From JAICTV01 sp034666045 (lineage in GTDB: Bacteria; Planctomycetota; Phycisphaerae; Tepidisphaerales; Tepidisphaeraceae), in NCBI GenBank assembly GCA_034666045.1, contig JAXDMN010000361.1, forward strand, positions 1-15,613: a DNA stretch of 15,613 nucleotides. Direction: 5' to 3'. Shown piece by piece: positions 6,335-12,954 of the stretch (the stretch's first letter is position 1; each line of letters opens with the position of its first letter). The notes under the pieces were generated by a model. It worked only from the letters and a program-made list of their open reading frames with translations. It was not told the origin of the DNA and searched no databases. A program made the position numbers and the translations under genes.

Positions 6335-7852
6335 TTATGCCTGCTTCATCCCGCTGCGGCGACGTCGACCGATAAGCAGGAGGCCTGTGATCGCCGCCAT
6401 CGTCATGGTCGACGGCTCGGGGATGCCGAAGCCGTGGCGGCTGTTTTCGATCGCCTGGAACGGCACCGTTTGCAGCGCCACGCTCCAACCCTTGTTCACG
6501 CCGCTCGTCGTCAGCTTGTACTCGACCAGCAGATGGCTGCCGCCGTCGAGCGTGAACGAATTGGTCTTCAGGTCGTAGCCGGCGATTTTCTTCGGCAGCG
6601 TCAGCGTGTGATCGACTTCGTCCATGTTCGACAGCACGATGTCGAGCGTCTTGAGGCTCAGGCTGTAGACGCCGGAGAAGATCGAGCCGGTCTCCTCGGC
6701 GGTCTTGGTCTTGCCGTCGACGGTGAAGGACGAAAGGATGTCCTTGTCGTTCTTGCCGCCTTCCTTGCCGAGCACGAGCTTGTAATCGGACGCCCCGAAG
6801 ACGTTGTTGATGTTCGGCTGCGTCCAGCCGGCCTTGGCGTCGTTGCGCTTCTGTTCGTTCGTGTAGCCTTCGACGCCCGGCTCGAACAGCACGAAGCTGT
6901 CGGCGCCGCGCATGCGATAGTGGGAGACGAGCGTGGCGAAGTCGCGCCGCGAGAGGAGCTGATTGGCGGTGTCGGCGGCGCTGACGGCTGGGAAGCCGTA
7001 TCCGGCGGGCATCGGCTGGCCGGTCACGAATCGATAGCCGTTGGACGAATTGCGGTCGGTGTCCAGCGCGGTGTTGCCGAAGTTATTGAAGCGCGCCACC
7101 CACGGGACGTTGCGCTCCTTCGAGGTGGTGTTCACTTCGTTCTGCGAGACGCGCAGGATCGGGAGCGTGAACATCGCCGAGCGGATGTTCGGCGCGGTCG
7201 AGTTGCCGGCGGCGGGGGTGCGATAGCTGCCGGAGCCGCTGTATAGCTCGGGCATGCTCATGTTCAGCTTCGCGGTGTTGTATCCGCCGATGTTGTAGCC
7301 GGCGAAGCTGTGCTGGCCCTTCTTGTCGTTCTTGTAGCCGGCCGGGAAGGTCTTGTCGTCGTCGATCTTCGTGAAGCCGAAGTTTCCGATGAGGGCGTTG
7401 TACGAGCGCGTTTTGGTGCCGTTGTTCTGGCCGTTGACGAAGCGGACCTGCCGCGCGATGTCGCGCATCTTGATCTCGGTCGAGCCGCCCGCTTCGACGT
7501 CGCCCAGGATGTAGCTGACGTTGTAGCTCGGGTTGTTGAAGATCAGGTTGGCGGTGGCGTTGCTGATCGGGACTTCGATCTTGATCGCCTTGGGCTGATT
7601 GGCCGGCAGCGATTTGAGGAACGCGTTGACGGCCGGGGCGGTCTCGTTGGTGAGGAAGGGCGATTGCAGGTAACCAGGCGTCGTGTTGACGAACCAGTCG
7701 AACGCCTGCGTCGAGACTTCCTGAACCGGCGCGGGCGAGGCTGCCAGCGCGAACGTGGGCACGCCCACCAGCGCAAGGGCGGCGGCGGCCGTCCACTTCT
7801 TCAAGAACGACTTGGACTTCGCTCGACCAACAGCACAACCGTTAACACACAT
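6335..7852 (-). CDS. PEP-CTERM sorting-domain protein, paralog A (505 aa)
   Basis: A secreted protein with an N-terminal signal (basic KSKSFLKKW, hydrophobic AAAALALVGVPTFALAA to about residue 38) and a classic C-terminal exosortase signal: PEP at 478-480, hydrophobic helix 483-495, then RRRR at 496-499. Exosortase family proteins are thought to cleave such tails and place the protein at the cell surface. The 440-residue middle matches no domain I recognise. It is homologous over its length to the next gene: VSYILGDVEAG (112-122), VPWVARFNNFGN (249-260), RMRGADSFVLFEPGVEGYT (313-331) and SGVYSLSL (393-400) all have counterparts there. The ATG at 7852 is chosen because GGAGGG lies about 8 nt upstream; a GTG at 7888 in frame lacks one. 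It is separated from its paralog by 324 bp including a terminator, so it has its own promoter. A polysaccharide- or matrix-linked role would follow from known PEP-CTERM biology, but is inferred. Confidence 0.82.
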   Translation of the reverse strand: MCVNGCAVGRAKSKSFLKKWTAAAALALVGVPTFALAASPAPVQEVSTQAFDWFVNTTPGYLQSPFLTNETAPAVNAFLKSLPANQPKAIKIEVPISNATANLIFNNPSYNVSYILGDVEAGGSTEIKMRDIARQVRFVNGQNNGTKTRSYNALIGNFGFTKIDDDKTFPAGYKNDKKGQHSFAGYNIGGYNTAKLNMSMPELYSGSGSYRTPAAGNSTAPNIRSAMFTLPILRVSQNEVNTTSKERNVPWVARFNNFGNTALDTDRNSSNGYRFVTGQPMPAGYGFPAVSAADTANQLLSRRDFATLVSHYRMRGADSFVLFEPGVEGYTNEQKRNDAKAGWTQPNINNVFGASDYKLVLGKEGGKNDKDILSSFTVDGKTKTAEETGSIFSGVYSLSLKTLDIVLSNMDEVDHTLTLPKKIAGYDLKTNSFTLDGGSHLLVEYKLTTSGVNKGWSVALQTVPFQAIENSRHGFGIPEPSTMTMAAITGLLLIGRRRRSGMKQA

Positions 7853-8176
7853 CACTCGAACCCTCCGGGGTTGCTTGAAGCAGAACACTGATTGCGAAAA
7901 ATGGGATCCCGCCCTGGTTGCGGTGCGCCGCCTCCATAGTGGGGGCGACGAGACATTCTGCGGGAAGAAACGCTCAGCCCGCAGCGCTTATTTCTGGTTT
8001 CATTGGCCCGCGTCGCAGGCCGGGCGTTAAAGCTGGGAACTCAGGCCGAATGCAAGGGCCGTAAGCCGCTGTCGGCTGCAAGAACGTCGCGCGGGAAAAC
8101 AACAAAACGAGAGGGACGAGCGTGATGCCCGTCCCTCTCGTCGTTTGCGTTCAGATGAACCGTGCGGCCTTTGCGA
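7853..8176. other. Intergenic region between the two PEP-CTERM paralogs
   Basis: The 324 bp hold the terminator of the upstream paralog (8096-8141) and must hold the promoter of the downstream one. I looked for a GG-N10-GC sigma-54 signature like that before the other paralog and did not find one. Several short GC-rich inverted repeats occur (for example AGCCG/CGGCT at 8064-8077), and there is no credible gene. Confidence 0.5.
8096..8141 (-). terminator. Intrinsic terminator of the 582-aa PEP-CTERM gene
   Basis: Read on the minus strand, ACGAGAGGGACG pairs perfectly over 12 bp with CGTCCCTCTCGT (8107-8118 with 8130-8141) around an 11-nt loop, and is followed directly by TTTTGTTGTTTT (8096-8107). 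It begins 35 nt after the stop codon at 8177. This is a strong rho-independent terminator. Confidence 0.88.
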
Positions 8177-9925
8177 CTACGCCTTGCTGTTGCGGCGTTG
8201 TCGGCGGCAGACCACGGCGATGGCGCCCGCGGCGGCCAACGTCCCGAAGGTCGTCGGTTCCGGGATACCCATCTCGTTGCGGTTGTTGTCGGTGAAGACC
8301 TGGTAGTTCTGGCTGAGCAGCCAGATCGTCTTCGTCGAGTACTTCTTGTTGCCGGACTGCATGTCAGACAGCGAGTCGTACACGCGGGTCTTGACCAGGT
8401 CGAAGTTCAGCATGCGATGCATGCCGGCTTCGATCAGGGCATTTCGGCTGCTCACGCCGGAGCTGTTGTCGCTATACGTCCAGCCCGACCCGTTCTTGAT
8501 CAGGTAGATGTCATAGGGCGTGTCGCCCATGCCGAACTTGATCAGGTGGTTGACCGAGTCCAGGTTGCTGGCCAGCAGGGCCATGTCGCCCTTGGCGTTC
8601 AAGGAGTTGGGGTTCGGGGCGTTCAATGAATACTGCCCGGACCAGAGCACGCCGGTGCGCTCGGCGCGGTCGCCCATCGTCAGGGAATCGACCTGCGGGT
8701 TGAGCGTCATCGTCGCGTACTTGTTGTCGCTCTGAGCCATGACGTTGGTCAGGCGGGCATCGCCGTACCAGCCATCACGAACGTCCTGCTGCATCTGGGC
8801 CTTGGTGTATCCGACGACGCCCGGCTCAAAGAGGTTGACCGAGTAAGCGCCGCGCATCCGCATGTGGCGAATCTGCGCGCCGAAGTCGCCGCGTCCGAGC
8901 ATTTGCCCGGTCGTCTGCGCCGCGCTCAGGCCGGCGGCAGGAATGGCAACGCCCGGCTGGAACGCATAGGACGTGTACGGGAGATCGGCGTTGTCGAGCG
9001 AATCGTTTCCGTAGTTGTTGAAGCGTGCGACCCACGGGATCTGCTTGTGATTGTTCACGCCGGTGGCGAGATTCTTGCCGTTGTAGCTCGAGTCGAGCAC
9101 GTTCTGCACGAGCGTCATTCGCCCGAGCGGCGCGACGAACAGCCCGGTGCGGATGTTGGCGTTCATCCAGTCGCCGGTCGACTTATTGCGGAAGTCTGAC
9201 GCACCCGGATACAACTGGGTGTTCGCCATGTTCACGCCCATGTCGTCGTAGTCGCTTCGCTTCCACTTGTGCGTCTTGGAGCCCTTCTTGTCGGCGCCGG
9301 GATCGCGCCCGAAACTGTCGTCGGAGAAGTCCAGCGGCGTGACGTCGTACTGACCGACGTAGGCGTTCTTCGACCACGTCGAGCCGCGAGCCTGGTTGAC
9401 GAGGTTCGTGACGTTGGTCTTCACGACCGACTTCACACCTTGCTCGAAGTCGCCGAAGACGTAGCTGATGGCCCGGTTGCCGGGCGTGTATTGCGTGTTG
9501 AAGAGACCGGCGGCGAAGCTGGAACTGAGCGGGGTCTCAACCTTGATGCCGAGCGGGCGGCCCGCAGCGGCCGAGCCGTTCATCTGCGTCTGCATGAACG
9601 ACAGGCTGTTGTTGTGATTCGTCGGGGTGGCGAAGAAGTCCGCCGGCGCGGTCGCCGCGACATTCTCATGCCAATCCGCAAACCAGCGCGTGTTCGGATC
9701 CACATTGAGCGGCTGGGCCTGCGGAGCCGTCGGCGGAGGGGGCGGCGGTGGTGGCGGCGGGGGGGGTGGCGGCGACTTGCCTGCCAACGCCAACGACGAC
9801 GAATCCTGGTCACCGGCAATCCAGTGGACCAGTTCGCTCGGAACCCCTGTCAGCGTCGCAATTACGGCGGCGGCGCCCAATTTCCCCATCAGCCGCTGTC
9901 CGCGCGTCAGCTTAAGCCCACTCAT
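8177..9925 (-). CDS. PEP-CTERM sorting-domain protein, paralog B (582 aa) with polyproline linker
   Basis: A secreted protein with a basic N-terminus, hydrophobic stretch (about 15-36) and a run of 14 prolines (52-65) that separates the export signal from the mature domain. The C-terminus is an exosortase signal: PEP 555-557, hydrophobic helix to about 573, then RRQRR. The core matches the neighbouring paralog: ISYVFGDFEQG (153-163), IPWVARFNNYGN (296-307), RMRGAYSVNLFEPGVVGYT (356-374), WSGQYSLN (428-435). It has an extra Asp/Lys-rich insert (about 200-230). The RMRGA...LFEPG block could be a strand and loop of a TIM-barrel enzyme, but I cannot place it in a family. The ATG at 9925 follows GGAGG by 5 nt. 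A sigma-54-like promoter ends about 22 nt before the start, and a second promoter lies further upstream, so expression is probably controlled by an enhancer-binding protein. Confidence 0.82.
   Translation of the reverse strand: MSGLKLTRGQRLMGKLGAAAVIATLTGVPSELVHWIAGDQDSSSLALAGKSPPPPPPPPPPPPPPTAPQAQPLNVDPNTRWFADWHENVAATAPADFFATPTNHNNSLSFMQTQMNGSAAAGRPLGIKVETPLSSSFAAGLFNTQYTPGNRAISYVFGDFEQGVKSVVKTNVTNLVNQARGSTWSKNAYVGQYDVTPLDFSDDSFGRDPGADKKGSKTHKWKRSDYDDMGVNMANTQLYPGASDFRNKSTGDWMNANIRTGLFVAPLGRMTLVQNVLDSSYNGKNLATGVNNHKQIPWVARFNNYGNDSLDNADLPYTSYAFQPGVAIPAAGLSAAQTTGQMLGRGDFGAQIRHMRMRGAYSVNLFEPGVVGYTKAQMQQDVRDGWYGDARLTNVMAQSDNKYATMTLNPQVDSLTMGDRAERTGVLWSGQYSLNAPNPNSLNAKGDMALLASNLDSVNHLIKFGMGDTPYDIYLIKNGSGWTYSDNSSGVSSRNALIEAGMHRMLNFDLVKTRVYDSLSDMQSGNKKYSTKTIWLLSQNYQVFTDNNRNEMGIPEPTTFGTLAAAGAIAVVCRRQRRNSKA
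9731..9772 (-). repeat. Fourteen-proline codon tract with an 8-C homopolymer
   Basis: Fourteen consecutive proline codons (CCG, CCA, CCC, CCT mixed). On the plus strand 9759-9766 is a run of eight G. Homopolymers of this length can slip during replication, and here a slip would shift the frame just after the export signal. Confidence 0.8.
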
Positions 9926-9957
9926 CCATTCCTCCGATTTGCCCTTGTACGGACGGG

Positions 9958-9974
9958 CGCAAACGATCTGCCAA
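9958..9974 (-). promoter_or_regulatory. Sigma-54-like (-24/-12) promoter of the 582-aa PEP-CTERM gene
   Basis: On the minus strand the bases are TTGGCAGATCGTTTGCG. They fit the RpoN consensus TGGCAC-N5-TTGC, with TGGCA and TTGC intact and exactly ten bases between the GG and GC dinucleotides. The predicted RNA start near 9947 leaves a 22-nt leader that includes the GGAGG ribosome binding site. PEP-CTERM genes in several proteobacteria are known to be controlled by RpoN with the PrsK/PrsR two-component pair, which makes the match biologically sensible. Confidence 0.6.
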
Positions 9975-10045
9975 ACTACATATCCGTCTGATATGCCCTG
10001 TAACAGCCCTCGAGAGTAGACGGAATGCCCTCTGTCTCGGGGCGA

Positions 10046-10073
10046 AGAATACCACGGCGAATGAACCTGTCAA
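10046..10073 (-). promoter_or_regulatory. Sigma-70-like promoter upstream of the 582-aa PEP-CTERM gene
   Basis: On the minus strand TTGACA (10068-10073, perfect -35) is followed after 16 nt by TATTCT (10046-10051, 4 of 6 to the -10 consensus). It lies about 120 nt before the start codon, upstream of the sigma-54-like site. Confidence 0.5.
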
Positions 10074-10085
10074 ACTTTTCTGACA
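10068..10085. promoter_or_regulatory. Inverted repeat overlapping the -35 box (possible operator)
   Basis: TGTCAGAAAAGTTTGACA is a TGTCA-N8-TGACA inverted repeat whose right arm is the -35 hexamer. Position and symmetry suggest a binding site for a dimeric regulator that blocks or, as an upstream element, aids transcription. The arms are only 5 bp, so chance is not excluded. Confidence 0.35.
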
Positions 10086-10187
10086 AAACGCCCTGTGCTA
10101 TTTTCCCTATCCTGACGCTCGGCACGATCCGCACACTCTTCCTGGCACCGCGCGCAGATCGATAAGGTGGGTGAGACAAACGGGTTG

Positions 10188-11621
10188 TCACACTTTCAAC
10201 TCGACCGATTGCGCGAGCGCCGCGGCGTAGCGCCGGCGGATCGGATCGACGACGCGATTGGTAAAACGGTCTACCTGCTGCGGCGCGCGGCCGACGAAGC
10301 GGGTCGGATCCATCGCCTCGGCGAGCTTTGCAGACAGGAACCGCGGCTCGTTCCCCAGGCGATCGAGCAGATCGTTCGGCTTGCCCTGAAGCTTGACCTG
10401 CTCGGCGGCGGCTTGGGAGTGACGGCGGATGAGTTCGTGCAATTCCTGCCGGTCTCCCCCCGCTTTCACGCCGGCCATGAGGATTTCTTCCGTCGCCATG
10501 AAGGGAAGCTCCGCTTTGACCGCGGCTTCGATCACTTTCGGGTAGACGACCAGCCCGCGCGCGACGTTGATGACGATCTGGAGGCAGCCGTCGATCGCGA
10601 GGAACGGCTCCGGCACCGTCAAACGCTTGTTCGAAGAGTCGTCCAACGTGCGCTCAAACCATTGCTCGGCCGCGGTTTGCAGCGGGCTGGAGGCGAGGCT
10701 GATGACGAACCGGGCCAGACCGGTCGCGCGCTCGCAGCGCATCGGATTGCGCTTGTACGCCATCGCGCTCGAGCCGACCTGCTCGGTCTCGAAGGGCTCT
10801 TCGATCTGCTTCATTCCCGCGAGTAAACGGATGTCGTTGCAGAACTTATGAACACTGGCGGCGATGCCGGCGAGGTCGTTGACGATCTGGGCGTCGACCT
10901 TGCGCGGATAGGTCTGGCCGGTGACCTCGAACGACTCTTTGAAGCCGAATCGCTCGGTCACCATGCGGTCGAGCCGCTCGACCTTGTCGTGGTCGCCGTC
11001 GAAAATGGAAAGGAAGGATGCCTGCGTGCCGGTGGTACCTTTGACGCCGCGGAATTTCAGCGTCGCGATGCGATGCTCGACTTCTTCGAGATCGATCGCC
11101 AGATCCTGGGCCCAGAGCGTGGCGCGTTTGCCGACGGTCGTGAGCTGGGCGGGCTGGAAATGGGTGTAGCCGAGCGTCGGCAGGTCTTTCCACTTGGCGG
11201 CGAAGGTGGCCAGGGCGTCGATCGCGGCGGCGAGACGTTCGGCGACGAGCTGGAGCCCGTCGCGCATGATGATCAGGTCGGCGTTGTCGACGACGTACTG
11301 GCTGGTGGCGCCGAGGTGAATGATCCCCTTGGCGGCGGGGGCGGCTTCTTCAAAGGTATGGACGTGGGCCATCACGTCGTGCCGCAGGCGTTTTTCCCAA
11401 TCTGCCGCTCTGGCGAAGTCGATCTCCTCGAGCTTGGCCTCCATCTGCCGAAGCGCGTCGTCGGTGATTCGGTCGAGGCCGAGCTCTTTTTCGGCGCGCG
11501 CGAGCTCCAGCCACAGCCGCCGCCAGAGGGTGAACTTGTGGCGCGGGCTGAAAAGGCGAAGCATCTCGGGGCTGGCGTTTCGCGTGACGAGGGGAGATTC
11601 GTAGGTGTCGTGGGATGGCAT
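10188..11621 (-). CDS. purB: Adenylosuccinate lyase
   Basis: A 477-aa cytoplasmic enzyme of the fumarase/aspartase superfamily. It catalyses two fumarate-releasing steps of purine synthesis: SAICAR to AICAR and adenylosuccinate to AMP. Visible motifs are RHDVMAHVHTF with the conserved His86, LGATSQ (103-108), the HFQPAQ segment with His154, TTGTQASF (196-203) and the superfamily signature VGSSAMAYKRNP (282-293) holding the catalytic serine loop. Length and the HDVMAHVHTF wording fit the longer, eukaryote-like ASL type rather than the short Bacillus type. The ATG at 11621 begins MPSHDTYESPL; there is no Shine-Dalgarno, and a TAGAAT -10-like box lies 14 nt before it, so the mRNA may be almost leaderless. 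A 74-107 bp gap separates it from the divergent small membrane protein. No other purine gene is in the window. Confidence 0.95.
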   Translation of the reverse strand: MPSHDTYESPLVTRNASPEMLRLFSPRHKFTLWRRLWLELARAEKELGLDRITDDALRQMEAKLEEIDFARAADWEKRLRHDVMAHVHTFEEAAPAAKGIIHLGATSQYVVDNADLIIMRDGLQLVAERLAAAIDALATFAAKWKDLPTLGYTHFQPAQLTTVGKRATLWAQDLAIDLEEVEHRIATLKFRGVKGTTGTQASFLSIFDGDHDKVERLDRMVTERFGFKESFEVTGQTYPRKVDAQIVNDLAGIAASVHKFCNDIRLLAGMKQIEEPFETEQVGSSAMAYKRNPMRCERATGLARFVISLASSPLQTAAEQWFERTLDDSSNKRLTVPEPFLAIDGCLQIVINVARGLVVYPKVIEAAVKAELPFMATEEILMAGVKAGGDRQELHELIRRHSQAAAEQVKLQGKPNDLLDRLGNEPRFLSAKLAEAMDPTRFVGRAPQQVDRFTNRVVDPIRRRYAAALAQSVELKV

Positions 11622-11635
11622 CGGCGTTGCCGACG

Positions 11636-11641
11636 ATTCTA
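11636..11641 (-). promoter_or_regulatory. Possible purB -10 box
   Basis: TAGAAT on the minus strand matches 5 of 6 bases of the -10 consensus and lies 14 nt from the purB ATG. Only a weak -35 (CTTTCA) is seen 17 nt upstream. It would give a leader of about 8 nt. Confidence 0.3.
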
Positions 11642-11677
11642 GCGCTTTGGGCGGCGTTTGAAAGATGCGGCGATGCG

Positions 11678-11706
11678 TTGACCGCGCCGCCGGCAATGTG
11701 GATAGT
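11678..11706 (+). promoter_or_regulatory. Possible promoter of the divergent four-TM protein gene
   Basis: TTGACC (11678-11683, 5 of 6 to -35) and GATAGT (11701-11706, 4 of 6 to -10) are spaced by 17 nt. Transcription would begin near 11713, after the ATG at 11696 but before the GTG at 11729, which favours the later start for that gene. Confidence 0.35.
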
Positions 11707-11728
11707 GCAAATCGACGGTGGCACATCT

Positions 11729-12331
11729 GTGACTGAACCTTCGGAACCCAAGTCGACCCGCCCGCCGCCGGCGCGAAGGCCGCCGAAGGTGATGGCGCCG
11801 CCGACCGGTGCGCCTGTCGCGGCCGCGCCGCGTCCCGTCCATCACGTCCGCACGAACCCGGATGCGCGGATCTCGCTGCTGGCGGTGATCGGACTGGCGT
11901 GGGCGCTGCTGTTCTTCCTGATGCTGATTCTCTCCGCCGCGCGCGGCGAGGTCCCGGATCTTCCGCATTATCAGCCGCCGTTGTGGCACGCGATGCTGGA
12001 TTACGTCATTCAGCCGCTCGGCTGGTCGGCGCCGCTGGCGACGACGGTGCTCGGGCTGCTCGCGCTCGGGCAGATCCAGAAATCGAAGGGCGCGAAGTAC
12101 GGCCTGAGCTTGGCGCTGTTCGACGCAATGCTCTTCCCGCTGCTGCTGCTGGACGCATTGTTGCTGTGGCTCTGCCGCCAGGGCGCGGCCGCGATGATCC
12201 AGCAGGACGTGATGTCGCCGATGCTGGCCGGGGCGCTCCTCGGGCAGATCATTCCGGTGCTGGCGATCATCTTCGGGGATTATTATCTGGCGACGCGCGC
12301 GTGGTCGGCCGTGCAGCCGGACGCGGAGTAG
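11729..12331 (+). CDS. Small four-TM membrane protein with Pro-rich cytoplasmic N-terminus (DUF4190-like pattern)
   Basis: A 200-aa protein when read from GTG 11729 (TEPSEPKSTRPPP...), chosen because GGTGG lies 7 nt upstream and a possible promoter ends just before it; an ATG at 11696 would add 11 residues. Residues 1-45 are Pro/Ala/Arg-rich and disordered. Four hydrophobic segments follow (about 48-70, 96-116, 125-148, 165-184). The stretch LGLLALGQIQKSKGAKYG (108-125) between segments two and three has the LG-x2-AL-x-QI-x2-SxG-x3-G wording of DUF4190-type small membrane proteins, whose function is unknown. It is divergent from purB and its 3' end overlaps the convergent membrane-protein gene by 49 bp. 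No catalytic residues are evident. Confidence 0.7.
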   Translation: MTEPSEPKSTRPPPARRPPKVMAPPTGAPVAAAPRPVHHVRTNPDARISLLAVIGLAWALLFFLMLILSAARGEVPDLPHYQPPLWHAMLDYVIQPLGWSAPLATTVLGLLALGQIQKSKGAKYGLSLALFDAMLFPLLLLDALLLWLCRQGAAAMIQQDVMSPMLAGALLGQIIPVLAIIFGDYYLATRAWSAVQPDAE

Positions 12332-12954
12332 AGGCTCGGGACGAATCGCACGAGGCGTGGCGTGACGCCGAGACGCTCGCCCAGCCAATCCCAGATCGTC
12401 ATCACGACCGTCAGGCGCACGACGAAGAGCGGCAGGCCGACGAAGTAGGGGTGGATGAGGAGCGTCGCGAGCGCGACGCCGGCGCCGGTCCACGCCCAGG
12501 CGGTGATCGTGCGTCGGAGCGGCTCGCGAATGATGTAGGCGTCAATCAGCATCGCGATCAGCAACGCTCCCAGCGCGACCACCAGCCAATGGCGCGGCAT
12601 CAGCACCTGGATCACGACGAGCACGCACGACATGACGAGCGCTTTGCCTGCGTCCACCGCAACACCTGTCATCCTGAGGTACGCCGAAGGATCTGCGTTG
12701 CTTGTCGATCGGTGCCAGATCCTTCGGAGTGCCTCAGGATGACACACGGTATGAATGACGAGGTTCAGACTCATCCATGCTGACCAGAAAATCGCGAAAT
12801 AAGTCAGCACACCCACCGCCGTCGGCCCGGTGCGCCACGACACCGCGGGCTCGACGCGTGCCCACAGCCATCCCGCCGCGCCGCTGTGGACGAAGATCAG
12901 ACCGAGAACGACGTTGACGACGACGTGGATGATGCCGGCCGGCGGCGTTTTCAC
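12283..12954 (-). CDS. Polytopic membrane protein carrying an in-frame palindromic repeat insertion
   Basis: A 223-aa protein of unknown family, with hydrophobic segments at about 8-31, 46-69, 104-119, 122-141, 149-168 and 171-188. The start is GTG at 12954, which overlaps the TGA of the upstream lipoprotein gene as GTGA, a standard sign of translational coupling; the ATG further upstream would lie deep inside that gene. Residues 71-96 (starting CHPEALRRI, ending AYLRMT) are encoded exactly by a 78-bp palindromic repeat, so without the insertion the protein would be 197 aa and one cytoplasmic or periplasmic loop shorter. The 3' end overlaps the opposite-strand gene by 49 bp. The pairing with a lipoprotein suggests a membrane-associated unit, but no function can be given. 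Confidence 0.68.
   Translation of the reverse strand: MKTPPAGIIHVVVNVVLGLIFVHSGAAGWLWARVEPAVSWRTGPTAVGVLTYFAIFWSAWMSLNLVIHTVCHPEALRRIWHRSTSNADPSAYLRMTGVAVDAGKALVMSCVLVVIQVLMPRHWLVVALGALLIAMLIDAYIIREPLRRTITAWAWTGAGVALATLLIHPYFVGLPLFVVRLTVVMTIWDWLGERLGVTPRLVRFVPSLYSASGCTADHARVAR
12667..12744. repeat. 78-bp palindromic repeat (MITE/REP-like) inside a coding sequence
   Basis: Two 29-nt arms (12667-12695 and 12716-12744) are inverted copies matching at 27 of 29 positions, around a 20-nt centre. The ends read TGTCATCCTGAGG and CCTCAGGATGACA. Palindromes of this wording recur in many bacterial genomes and give the spurious peptide pattern HPEA...PSAYLRMT when translated. The length is a multiple of three and both frames stay open. 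No clear target-site duplication flanks it. Confidence 0.88.

Noticed and set aside
7853..8095. Riboswitch-like GC-rich leader before paralog A
   Set aside because: No conserved riboswitch core could be recognised, only short scattered inverted repeats.
10140..10187. GACAA/TTGTC hairpin after purB as a terminator
   Set aside because: Only a 5-bp AT-containing stem with no following T-run.
12400..12783. Plus-strand frame running through the palindromic repeat
   Set aside because: Only a shadow; the peptide from the repeat is the known spurious type and the minus-strand frame has membrane segments and a coupled start.
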